Positions 6,706 through 11,703 of a DNA stretch of 11,703 nucleotides are shown in pieces (the first letter of the stretch is position 1; each line of letters begins with the position of its first letter). Origin of the DNA: an uncultured Peptococcaceae bacterium (GTDB lineage: Bacteria > Bacillota > Peptococcia > Peptococcales > Peptococcaceae); the NCBI GenBank assembly GCA_900556545.1, contig USPE01000034.1:1-11703 (forward strand). The letters run 5' to 3'. The notes under the pieces were generated by a model that saw only the letters and a list, made by a program, of their open reading frames with translations, was not told where the DNA came from and searched no databases. Position numbers and translations under genes: made by a program.

Positions 6706-7047
6706 ATGGAAAAATCGATGCAGCAAATGATAGAAAACTATATATCTGCATTGCAGAAAATTTACGGCTCACATTTAAAACAAATTATTCTTTATGGTTC
6801 TTATGCCAGAGGAGATTATACGGAGCAGTCAGATGTTGACCTCATGATATTAGTAGATCTTCCAGAAACGCAATTGGAAGTTGGCGCAGATGCATTGTCT
6901 GAATTAGGATTTTATTATAATGTTGCGTATGATATTTGGGTAATGCCAATTGTTAAAAATATTAATCATTTTCGTTATTGGAATCAGGCCTATCCTTTTT
7001 ATGCCAACGTAATGAAAGAAGGTGTTGTATTGTATGATGCCGCTTAA
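6706..7047 (+). CDS. MNT-domain minimal nucleotidyltransferase (candidate antitoxin)
   Basis: 113 residues. AGGAG (6692-6696) lies 9 bases before the ATG at 6706; a GTG at 6703 is also possible. The nucleotidyltransferase motif G-S-x10-D-x-D is complete (Gly31, Ser32, Asp43, Asp45; YGSYARGDYTEQSDVD), with a LMILVD strand after it. The protein is a single small catalytic domain. The next gene overlaps by 14 bases and encodes a HEPN protein, the standard partner. In the characterised MntA-HepT system the MNT protein inactivates the HEPN toxin by AMPylation; that this pair acts so is inference. Base composition is low: four sampled 60-base lines across the pair hold 15-23 G+C, against 31 in a line of the M20 gene, which suggests horizontal acquisition. 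Family call is firm, role is not. Confidence 0.85.
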   Translation: MEKSMQQMIENYISALQKIYGSHLKQIILYGSYARGDYTEQSDVDLMILVDLPETQLEVGADALSELGFYYNVAYDIWVMPIVKNINHFRYWNQAYPFYANVMKEGVVLYDAA

Positions 7048-7462
7048 TGAGACTGATTGTGGCAGTTGTTTGGATTTAGCACTGCATCGGTTTCGTGTTT
7101 CGCAGGAAGATTTGAAAACAGCGTGGTTGTTACTAGATGCGGAGCAATATCGAGCCGCCAATAATCGTGCCTATTATGCAATCTATCATGCGATAGATAC
7201 CGTTTTGGCCATGGAAGGGAAGGCTTTTAAACGGCATAAAGATACATTAGGGTATTTTAATAAAAATTATGTAGCAACCAATATTTTTCCGCGAGAATTA
7301 GGTAGAAAAATTATAAAGGCAGAAGAAATTCGACATGCAAGTGATTACGATACTTTTTATATTGCGTCAAAAGAGGTGACGCTGCAACAAATTGAAACGG
7401 CAGAACAACTAGTAACATTAGTAGCAGATTATTATGAAGCACACAAAGAGAATAGCGAATAA
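7034..7462 (+). CDS. HEPN-domain protein (candidate toxin partner of the MNT gene)
   Basis: 142 residues, predicted all-helical. GAAGG (7018-7022) lies 11 bases before the ATG at 7034; a second ATG follows at 7037 and a GTG at 7022 is less likely. The HEPN core is residues about 15-130, with the signature ANNRAYYAIYHAIDTVL: Arg45 and His52 form an R-x6-H pair, within the Rx4-6H range of HEPN ribonucleases. It is not the RX4HXY motif of the characterised HepT toxins, and Ala rather than a polar residue follows Arg45, so RNase activity is uncertain. It resembles the PF05168-type HEPN proteins encoded beside MNT genes in many prokaryotes. It overlaps its partner's 3' end by 14 bases, suggesting coupled translation, and is AT-rich like it. 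Confidence 0.83.
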   Translation: MMPLNETDCGSCLDLALHRFRVSQEDLKTAWLLLDAEQYRAANNRAYYAIYHAIDTVLAMEGKAFKRHKDTLGYFNKNYVATNIFPRELGRKIIKAEEIRHASDYDTFYIASKEVTLQQIETAEQLVTLVADYYEAHKENSE

Positions 7463-7469
7463 ACATGCA

Positions 7470-7505
7470 AGAGCATATCAGATTTCAAAGAACCTGATAT
7501 GCTCT
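7470..7505 (+). terminator. Perfect 12-bp hairpin just after the HEPN gene
   Basis: AGAGCATATCAG (7470-7481) and CTGATATGCTCT (7494-7505) are perfect inverted repeats with a 12-base loop, starting 8 bases after the HEPN stop. The following GTTTAGATTTT is only a broken T-run, so termination may be partial. On the minus strand it lies downstream of cotJC. Confidence 0.6.
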
Positions 7506-7554
7506 GTTTAGATTTTGAGGATATCTTTATTGTCAGTACATGTTAAATGTTTTT

Positions 7555-7584
7555 AGGCAGAAAAGATGATTCTCTGCCTTTTTT
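7555..7584 (+). terminator. Intrinsic terminator
   Basis: AGGCAGA (7555-7561) pairs with TCTGCCT (7573-7579) around an 11-base loop and is followed by TTTTTT (7579-7584). It has a T-run only on the + strand, so it is a second terminator for the MNT-HEPN transcript. Confidence 0.75.
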
Positions 7585-7630
7585 CGCAACGATTGATAAG
7601 CAAATTTCTTACATACAACGCAGACCAATC

Positions 7631-8209
7631 TTAGCAGAAATATTTTTTCTGATTATAATATTCTTTCACCGTTTCCAGTGCTTCGCCAAAGCGCTGATAG
7701 TGTACAATCTCTCTGGCGCGCAAGAACCGCAACGGCGCCAGCACATCTTCGTTGCCGCAGGATAAATCCATCAAGTACTCGTAGGTCTGTTTGGCACGCT
7801 GTTCAGCGGCGATGTTGGATGTCAGGTCGGTGATAGGATCGCCCATACCGCTGATATAGTCGGATGTCCAGTTGTAGCCGTTAGGATCACTATAGAACAA
7901 GCCTTTACCGTGCAGTGTATAGTAGCCGTCCAAACCTGCTTCCTTTAGTTCACACAAAGATGCATTTTCCATAATCTGATATACCATGGTGCCAATCATT
8001 TCTAAATGGCCTATTTCTTCTGTGCCAATATCCGTCAATAATGCTTTGGTTTGACCGGTGGGCATAGTGAATCGTTGATCCAGATATTGCAGGCAGGCAG
8101 ACAATTCGCCTGCAGGACCGCCATATTGAGCAATTAATGCTTTTGCCAGCCGCAGGTCTTTGCAGCGAATATCAACAGGGAATTGTAATTTTTTTTCATA
8201 AATCCACAT
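7631..8209 (-). CDS. cotJC: Spore coat protein CotJC, manganese-catalase family
   Basis: 192 residues, beginning MWIYEKKLQFPV as in other CotJC proteins. The ATG at 8209 overlaps the cotJB stop as TAATG and has GAGGAGG 9 bases upstream inside cotJB, so translation is coupled; an upstream extension to 8239 is not needed. The four-helix di-manganese catalase fold is supported by Glu35 (GELSA), Glu65 and His68 (TEEIGHLEM), Glu136 (AAEQRAK) and Glu167/His170 (REIVHYQRF), the ligand pattern of manganese catalases. Length matches the family (about 190). CotJC sits in the inner spore coat with CotJA and CotJB; related proteins decompose peroxide. The protein ends in YFC. Confidence 0.95.
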   Translation of the reverse strand: MWIYEKKLQFPVDIRCKDLRLAKALIAQYGGPAGELSACLQYLDQRFTMPTGQTKALLTDIGTEEIGHLEMIGTMVYQIMENASLCELKEAGLDGYYTLHGKGLFYSDPNGYNWTSDYISGMGDPITDLTSNIAAEQRAKQTYEYLMDLSCGNEDVLAPLRFLRAREIVHYQRFGEALETVKEYYNQKKYFC

Positions 8210-8499
8210 TAGACAGAACCTCCTCTTTCCCATGGCCATGGATCATTGATCCAGCTCCATGGATAAGAAGCTGGGCAGTGGCCGAAATTGTTCATTGGAC
8301 CATACTGTAATTCATAGGCTGCCTTGGCATCCCAATATTGCTGGAACAACTGGTTGTAGTCGGCAACGGCCTGATTGTCCGGATGGGTATCCAAAAATAA
8401 ATTCAGATCCACCAGAGAAAAGCTAAGCTGCTGCAGTTCCAGGAGCATGGCCTGCTTGCTGTTTTCATTAGAAGCCGGGCAGGCATTCATTTTTTTCAT
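8209..8499 (-). CDS. cotJB: Spore coat protein CotJB
   Basis: 96 residues. The ATG at 8499 has AAGGAG 8 bases upstream; a 16-residue upstream extension that would overlap cotJA lacks support. The body matches CotJB: a helix with LQQLSFSLVDLNLFLDTHPDN, then ALxx-like helix ending in YELQYGPM, and the aromatic C-terminus with YPWSWINDPWPWE. In B. subtilis CotJB is a small coat component made with CotJA and CotJC in the mother cell; its biochemical role is not defined. Residues 5-14 form an extra polar N-terminal stretch with one Cys. It is 25 bases downstream of cotJA and overlaps cotJC by one base. Confidence 0.93.
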   Translation of the reverse strand: MKKMNACPASNENSKQAMLLELQQLSFSLVDLNLFLDTHPDNQAVADYNQLFQQYWDAKAAYELQYGPMNNFGHCPASYPWSWINDPWPWERGGSV

Positions 8500-8524
8500 G
8501 CGAGACACTCCTTTATTAAAAGTT

Positions 8525-8749
8525 TTATGAACGTTTTTTTTGTGCATACTGCATCTGCTGCATTTGCTGCATCTGCATATTTTGTGCGCCTGGTGCCGAC
8601 TGCTGCATATTGATTGGAATATAAGGCTGATTCAATCCGCTGAATACGGTGCCGTACATCAGTGCCTCAGCTGGCGCATAAGGTGTGGTGTATTCCTGCC
8701 AAGGAACAGAGATCATCCCCAACTGCTGTTTTGGCTGCTGTACCATCAT
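8525..8749 (-). CDS. cotJA: Spore coat protein CotJA
   Basis: 74 residues, first gene of the operon. Two adjacent ATGs occur; the first (8749) lies 7 bases after AAAGGAGG. The CotJA core is recognisable: a proline-rich start, then YAPAEALMYGTVFSGLNQPYIP (in two parts, PAEALMYGTVF and LNQPYIP), corresponding to the conserved EKALMKGTIFPEL...PY of other CotJA proteins. The C-terminus is a low-complexity Met/Gln tail (QMQQMQQMQ) encoded by CTGCAT-rich triplet repeats, then a basic KKR. CotJA is needed for the assembly of CotJC into the coat in B. subtilis. Confidence 0.9.
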   Translation of the reverse strand: MMVQQPKQQLGMISVPWQEYTTPYAPAEALMYGTVFSGLNQPYIPINMQQSAPGAQNMQMQQMQQMQYAQKKRS

Positions 8750-8778
8750 GTAAAAACCTCCTTTCCCATAACCTGTTA

Positions 8779-8807
8779 TATACTATGAAAGGGACACGCC
8801 GTTGGTG
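8779..8807 (-). promoter_or_regulatory. Mother-cell sigma-K/sigma-E type promoter for cotJ
   Basis: On the minus strand the -10 reads CATAGTATA (8779-8787), an exact CATANNNTA as used by sigma-K and close to the sigma-E form. CACC (8804-8807) stands 16 bases upstream and fits the sigma-K -35 (mACm). Initiation near 8772 would give a leader of about 23 bases. B. subtilis cotJ uses sigma-E, so which factor acts here is not settled. Confidence 0.5.
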
Positions 8808-8822
8808 AGATACTGCCCATAG

Positions 8823-8849
8823 TTTTTACAAGATATGGACTTGTAAAAA
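8823..8849. promoter_or_regulatory. Perfect 10-bp inverted repeat, candidate operator
   Basis: TTTTTACAAG (8823-8832) and CTTGTAAAAA (8840-8849) are exact inverted repeats separated by 7 bases. The right arm covers the -35 box of the EamA promoter. The element lies about 15 bases upstream of the cotJ -35 on the other strand. Low GC and the absence of a gene end nearby argue against a terminator. The regulator is unknown. Confidence 0.6.
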
Positions 8850-8869
8850 TTCCTTTTCATGCATATAAT
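8841..8869 (+). promoter_or_regulatory. Sigma-A promoter for the EamA transporter gene
   Basis: A perfect TATAAT (8864-8869) stands 17 bases after TTGTAA (8841-8846), which matches the -35 at 4 of 6 positions. Initiation is expected near 8876. The -35 is buried in the dyad at 8823-8849. Confidence 0.65.
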
Positions 8870-8879
8870 ATAAATTGCT

Positions 8880-8900
8880 GCCGTAGGACAACGGCTTTTT
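8880..8900 (+). terminator. Small leader hairpin with U-run, possible attenuator
   Basis: GCCGT (8880-8884) pairs with ACGGC (8891-8895) around AGGACA and is followed directly by TTTTT (8896-8900). It begins only a few bases after the predicted EamA transcription start, so it cannot end an upstream gene on this strand. It could be a weak attenuator or a 5' stabilising hairpin; the stem is only 5 bp. Confidence 0.4.
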
Positions 8901-8960
8901 GCTGTATGCACCTATGAAGCGATGACAGAAAAATCAGAACAAACAGATGGAGGGGTTATT

Positions 8961-9890
8961 TTGCAAAGGACAGGTATGATTGCCAAGTTGGCTTTACTAT
9001 TGGCGACAATTATATGGGGAAGTTCTTTTATTGTGATGAAGGACGCATTGGATAATTTGGGCACCTTTTATTTGCTGGGCGTGCGGTTTATGGGTGCTTG
9101 CATATTATTGGCAGTGATTTTTTGGTACAAATTCAAATCATTTAACTTTTATTATATAAAAGCGGGATTTGTCATGGGCACAGCGCTGCTTGCTGCCTAT
9201 GCGGTGCAAACCTTTGGGCTGGCCGAAACTACACCGGGCAAAAATGCTTTCTTAACTGCCGGATATTGTGTCATGGTGCCGTTTTTGTATTGGCTGATTG
9301 CCGGTAAAAAACCGGACCGCTACAATATTTCTGCTGCCATTCTTTGTGTGGCAGGTATTGGCCTGGTATCGCTGGACAGTAATCTAACCATGGGCAGGGG
9401 TGATTTGCTCACCATCATCTGCGGTGTATTTTATGCGCTGCACATTATTGTGTCCGCCCGTTACACACAAGACTCCGATGTGATTTTGCTGACCATCAGT
9501 CAGTTTTTCTTTGCCGGTGTGTGGAGCTGGGGGCTTAGCTTTGCCTTTGAAACCATGCCAGCTGCCGCAAGCATTCCGGTGGATACCTGGCTCAGTTTGG
9601 CTTATCTGTGCGTATTTGCCACTGCCGGCGCCCTGGGTCTGCAAATGTATGGACTAAAATATACAGCGCCATCTGCCGGTGCGCTGATTCTCAGCCTGGA
9701 AGCCGTATTCGGCGTGCTGTTTAGTGTACTGTTGGGAGCAGAGGCCGTTACTTTACGTTTGCTGCTGGGTTTTGCCGTTATTTTTGTTGCCATTGTGGTG
9801 TCCGAAACAAAACTGGAATTTTTGCACAAATCAAAAAAGCAGGTTTGTGATGAAACCAACACAGGAGAATGCTGCTCTGGGGAATGTTAG
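8961..9890 (+). CDS. EamA-family (drug/metabolite superfamily) transporter
   Basis: 309 residues from the TTG at 8961, which follows GGAGGGG by 5 bases. An ATG at 8922 in the same frame has no ribosome binding site, and an ATG at 8976 with AGGA 5 bases upstream is the main alternative. The protein shows the two-repeat, ten-helix DMT layout: the first helix contains IIWGSSFIVMKDAL, the EamA hallmark, and the last pair includes PSAGALILSLEAVFGVLFSVLLGAE. Such carriers export or import metabolites and amino acids; substrate cannot be told. The C-terminal cytoplasmic tail is unusual, with four Cys in the last fourteen residues (VCDETNTGECCSGEC). It is divergent from the cotJ operon and monocistronic, ending in a strong terminator. 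Confidence 0.9.
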   Translation: MQRTGMIAKLALLLATIIWGSSFIVMKDALDNLGTFYLLGVRFMGACILLAVIFWYKFKSFNFYYIKAGFVMGTALLAAYAVQTFGLAETTPGKNAFLTAGYCVMVPFLYWLIAGKKPDRYNISAAILCVAGIGLVSLDSNLTMGRGDLLTIICGVFYALHIIVSARYTQDSDVILLTISQFFFAGVWSWGLSFAFETMPAAASIPVDTWLSLAYLCVFATAGALGLQMYGLKYTAPSAGALILSLEAVFGVLFSVLLGAEAVTLRLLLGFAVIFVAIVVSETKLEFLHKSKKQVCDETNTGECCSGEC

Positions 9891-9901
9891 AATAGAAAAT
9901 G

Positions 9902-9941
9902 AAAATGGAGGTGTCAGCTATGGCTGATACCTCCATTTTTT
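9902..9941. terminator. Strong bidirectional terminator
   Basis: A 17-bp stem, AAAATGGAGGTGTCAGC (9902-9918) with its complement (9923-9939), has one G-U pair and a 4-base loop (TATG), then TTTTTT (9936-9941). On the minus strand the stem is followed by TTTTC and ATTTTC. It serves the EamA gene (ends 9890) and the minus strand nitroreductase (ends 10013). Confidence 0.93.
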
Positions 9942-10012
9942 ATACAAGCAAACTATTTTGTATACACATACTTCCCTTTTCCACTACCAATGCTTCTCTG
10001 CACAGCATCACT

Positions 10013-10687
10013 TTATTTTTCAGCAGCCCATTGGAATTGTTCTTTCCCTGCGCCCACTTCAAAATGATATTTGGCAATACCCAAGTCGATGGTGCTGTAA
10101 AATCCCAATCCCGGCTTGGCTGATACCACAGTGCCGTTGAGGGAAAATTTAAACTTTTGCTGATTCATAGCAGTGGGAGCCAGCAAGGCTGCTTCAATTC
10201 CCCGAACAAACCAGTCCGGCGGTGCTGCAGCGGTATCCATGACCCGTTCCTTTGGCTTGGATTTGTGCGGTGTTCCCTGGGTTGTGCCATATCCCAGGGC
10301 GATGACAAGGTGAAGCTTTTCGCCGATTTTCACTTGAAACGCCGTTTTTATTTTGCTGTAAGTCATAGCCACCCAACAGGTGTTTAAGCCCAGCGTTTGT
10401 GCATAAAGCGCAATTCGCTCTCCATAGTAGCCGCATGCCTCTTCCGCATCCTTTCCCTTTTTGCCGATGATAGCCAGATAATTTTTAACACCGGAAAACT
10501 TACCGTAATGGGCCATCAATCCGTCAAAGGCGTTGGGTTCATTAACAACCAGCTGCATATGCAGACCGCTTTCCCCATTGCAAATGTCAATCTCCTGCTT
10601 TAGTTTGTTTACGATTTCTGCCGACAGGGGCTTATCCTGATAACTGCGCACAGAATGGCGCGCCTTGATTGCTTCTAACAGTTCCAT
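10013..10687 (-). CDS. Nitroreductase family protein (TM1586 type)
   Basis: 224 residues; ATG at 10687 with GGAGG 9 bases upstream. The N-terminus MELLEAIKARHSVRSYQDKPL is the nitroreductase FMN-phosphate site (Arg10, Ser12, Arg14). The segments HYGKFSGVKNYLAIIGKKG and GYYGERIALYAQTLGLNTCWVAMTY are typical of the 'putative TM nitroreductase' family (PF14512). The C-terminal half has a second repeat-like flavin region (LLAPTAMNQQKFKFSL), also usual for the family. It is a cytoplasmic FMN-dependent NAD(P)H oxidoreductase; the physiological substrate is unknown. It is 120 bases downstream of the flavodoxin gene, with a possible own -10 (10735-10740), so it may be separately transcribed or form the end of the redox operon. 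Confidence 0.92.
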   Translation of the reverse strand: MELLEAIKARHSVRSYQDKPLSAEIVNKLKQEIDICNGESGLHMQLVVNEPNAFDGLMAHYGKFSGVKNYLAIIGKKGKDAEEACGYYGERIALYAQTLGLNTCWVAMTYSKIKTAFQVKIGEKLHLVIALGYGTTQGTPHKSKPKERVMDTAAAPPDWFVRGIEAALLAPTAMNQQKFKFSLNGTVVSAKPGLGFYSTIDLGIAKYHFEVGAGKEQFQWAAEK

Positions 10688-10734
10688 TTCACAATTCCTC
10701 CATGTATGATAGAAATGCTTTCAGTCCGCATAAA

Positions 10735-10740
10735 ATTATA
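10735..10740 (-). promoter_or_regulatory. Possible -10 box for the TM1586-type nitroreductase
   Basis: The minus strand reads TATAAT here, about 48 bases upstream of the ATG at 10687. The sequence 17-18 bases further upstream (CTGCTT/TCTGCT) is a poor -35. No terminator separates this gene from the flavodoxin gene, so read-through is the alternative. Confidence 0.33.
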
Positions 10741-10807
10741 TTCATAGATCCTGCGTAAAGCAGATAATCCATTCAGGCAGCACCTGTGCAATGGGGAAGG
10801 GCCGTCG

Positions 10808-11281
10808 TTAAAACTGTTCCGCCCACGCTTTCAGTTCTGCCGCTGCGGTATTGCCGCCAAAGCGTTTGCCTTCTGCAAGATCAGCGCCTTGGCAGGAATT
10901 TTTCAGTTCGGCATTGGTGTTTCCCATACCGCTGCTGCCCGATGTGGCAAAGGGAATCACTTTTTTCCCGGTTAAGTCGTACTGTTCCAGAAAGGTATTG
11001 ATAATGGTGGGAGCCACATACCACCAGATGGGAAAGCCCACAAATATCCGGTCGTATTGCTCCATGTGTTCTACCTTGCCGGTGATGGCAGGACGAAATG
11101 CCTTGTCATTCATTTCCACGCTGCTGCGGCTGCTCTTATTGGTCCAATCTAAATCAGCGTTGGTGTAAGGCACTTCCGGCTGAATCTCAAATAAATCGGC
11201 ACTGACGGCATCTGCCAGAGTATGGGCCAGTTTGGCGGTCACGCCGCTGGCGCTGAAATATGCAACTAATGTTTTGCTCAT
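10808..11281 (-). CDS. Flavodoxin (Flavodoxin_4 type)
   Basis: 157 residues; ATG at 11281 with GGGAGG 8 bases upstream. The FMN phosphate-binding loop follows strand 1 (VAYFSASGVTAKLAHTLA). PFVGFP-like strand 3 leads into FPIWWYVAPTIINTFLEQYDLTGK, the Trp-rich flavin loop and helix of the Flavodoxin_4 family, and FATSGSSGMGNT is the second flavin loop. The segment EIQPEVPYTNADLDWTNKSSRS is also typical of this group, which is common in anaerobic Bacillota. It likely carries electrons or reduces small molecules. It starts 32 bases after the upstream nitroreductase stop, so the two are almost certainly one operon. Confidence 0.92.
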   Translation of the reverse strand: MSKTLVAYFSASGVTAKLAHTLADAVSADLFEIQPEVPYTNADLDWTNKSSRSSVEMNDKAFRPAITGKVEHMEQYDRIFVGFPIWWYVAPTIINTFLEQYDLTGKKVIPFATSGSSGMGNTNAELKNSCQGADLAEGKRFGGNTAAAELKAWAEQF

Positions 11282-11313
11282 AATTGGTTCCTCCCTTGGA
11301 TATGCATCAATAC

Positions 11314-11703
11314 TTACAGATAAACAACGGTTTCTTCTAATTCTTTGCGCTGACTGTGGGTGGCCAGGGGCTGAACACCTTCTGCTCCATAGCCCAAATC
11401 AAGCACCATCAAAACTTCTTCATTTTCCGGCAGACCTAACTCCCGGGCCAGATTTTCCGGATCAAAGAAGTTGATCCAACAGCTGTCTACGCCTTCATTG
11501 GCAGCTGCCAAAATCATATGTGTTGCTACAATGGTGGCGTCTTCCACACCCGAATCCCGTTTTCCGCCCGGATAGGTAAACACATGATTGCGGTCAAATG
11601 CCACTACCACGCAGGTAGATGCGCCATAGCGGCAGGGAGTAGCCTTGTCCAGTTTAGCCAGTCCTTCTTCCGACTGGATTACATAAATGCGTTGCTCCTG
11701 CAG
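11314..11703 (-). CDS. Nitroreductase, C-terminal part (5' end beyond window)
   Basis: The frame is open from the right edge to a stop at 11314-11316, giving 129 visible residues of a longer protein; the GTG at 11610 is internal. The visible part carries YPGGKRDSGVEDATIVATHM and GVDSCWINFFDPENLARELGLPENEEV, hallmark C-terminal sequences of classical nitroreductases (PF00881), including the Gly-rich turn and the helix that completes the FMN pocket. The missing N-terminus would hold the Arg-Ser-x-Arg flavin-phosphate site. It lies immediately upstream of the flavodoxin gene in the same operon; together with the second nitroreductase it makes a three-gene flavin-redox cluster. Confidence 0.9.
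   Translation of the reverse strand: MQEQRIYVIQSEEGLAKLDKATPCRYGASTCVVVAFDRNHVFTYPGGKRDSGVEDATIVATHMILAAANEGVDSCWINFFDPENLARELGLPENEEVLMVLDLGYGAEGVQPLATHSQRKELEETVVYL

Noticed and set aside
7470..7505. Transposon or insertion-sequence end suggested by the perfect inverted repeat
   Set aside because: Only a single hairpin with a 12-base loop right after a stop codon; no second copy, target duplication or transposase is visible.
7547..7765. 72-residue + strand open frame near the cotJC end
   Set aside because: It contains the intrinsic terminator at 7555-7584 and is mostly the reverse of cotJC.

Overview
The window looks like chromosomal DNA of an anaerobic, endospore-forming Bacillota (Clostridia or a spore-forming Negativicutes). 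The evidence is a cotJA-cotJB-cotJC spore-coat operon, a PdaA-type spore-cortex deacetylase, strong AGGAGG ribosome binding sites, intrinsic terminators with U-tracts, and several anaerobe-type flavoproteins (an iron-sulfur flavoprotein, two nitroreductases, a flavodoxin). I cannot name the genus. Most genes are near half G+C; one two-gene block (6706-7462) is clearly AT-richer.

Layout, left to right. (1) 1-419: 3' end of an unrecognised + strand gene, then a strong, probably bidirectional terminator (532-570). (2) 639-1508, minus: secreted PdaA-like polysaccharide deacetylase. (3) 1903-4201, plus: a SulP anion permease with STAS domain, overlapping by 20 bases an iron-sulfur flavoprotein that carries a diverged 69-bp tandem duplication; a bidirectional terminator follows (4322-4370). 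(4) 4442-4945, minus: DUF2628-type membrane protein with a good sigma-A promoter. (5) 5227-6582, plus: AbgB-like M20 amidohydrolase with an extended -10 promoter and a leader hairpin. (6) 6706-7462, plus: AT-rich, overlapping MNT nucleotidyltransferase and HEPN genes, a candidate toxin-antitoxin-like pair, followed by two tandem hairpins. (7) 7631-8749, minus: cotJC, cotJB, cotJA, transcribed in the order A-B-C from a mother-cell sigma-like promoter. (8) 8961-9890, plus: EamA/DMT transporter divergent from cotJ, with a perfect 10-bp dyad over its -35 box and a small hairpin with a U-run at the start of its leader. (9) 10013-11703, minus: TM1586-type nitroreductase, flavodoxin, and a second nitroreductase cut by the window edge.

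How the genes fit together. The cotJ operon and pdaA belong to sporulation (outer coat/interspace and cortex). SulP and the iron-sulfur flavoprotein are translationally linked, but the reason is unknown. The right end is a small flavin-redox cluster. Several genes have an apparent longer reading frame whose first start codon is not the likely one; I chose starts by ribosome binding site (pdaA, M20, cotJB, cotJC, EamA, HEPN).

I found no tRNA, rRNA, CRISPR array, insertion sequence or phage gene. The less ordinary observations are the duplicated segment in the iron-sulfur flavoprotein, the MNT-HEPN pair, the SulP-flavoprotein coupling, and the dyad in the cotJ-EamA intergenic region. None is proof of a new system.
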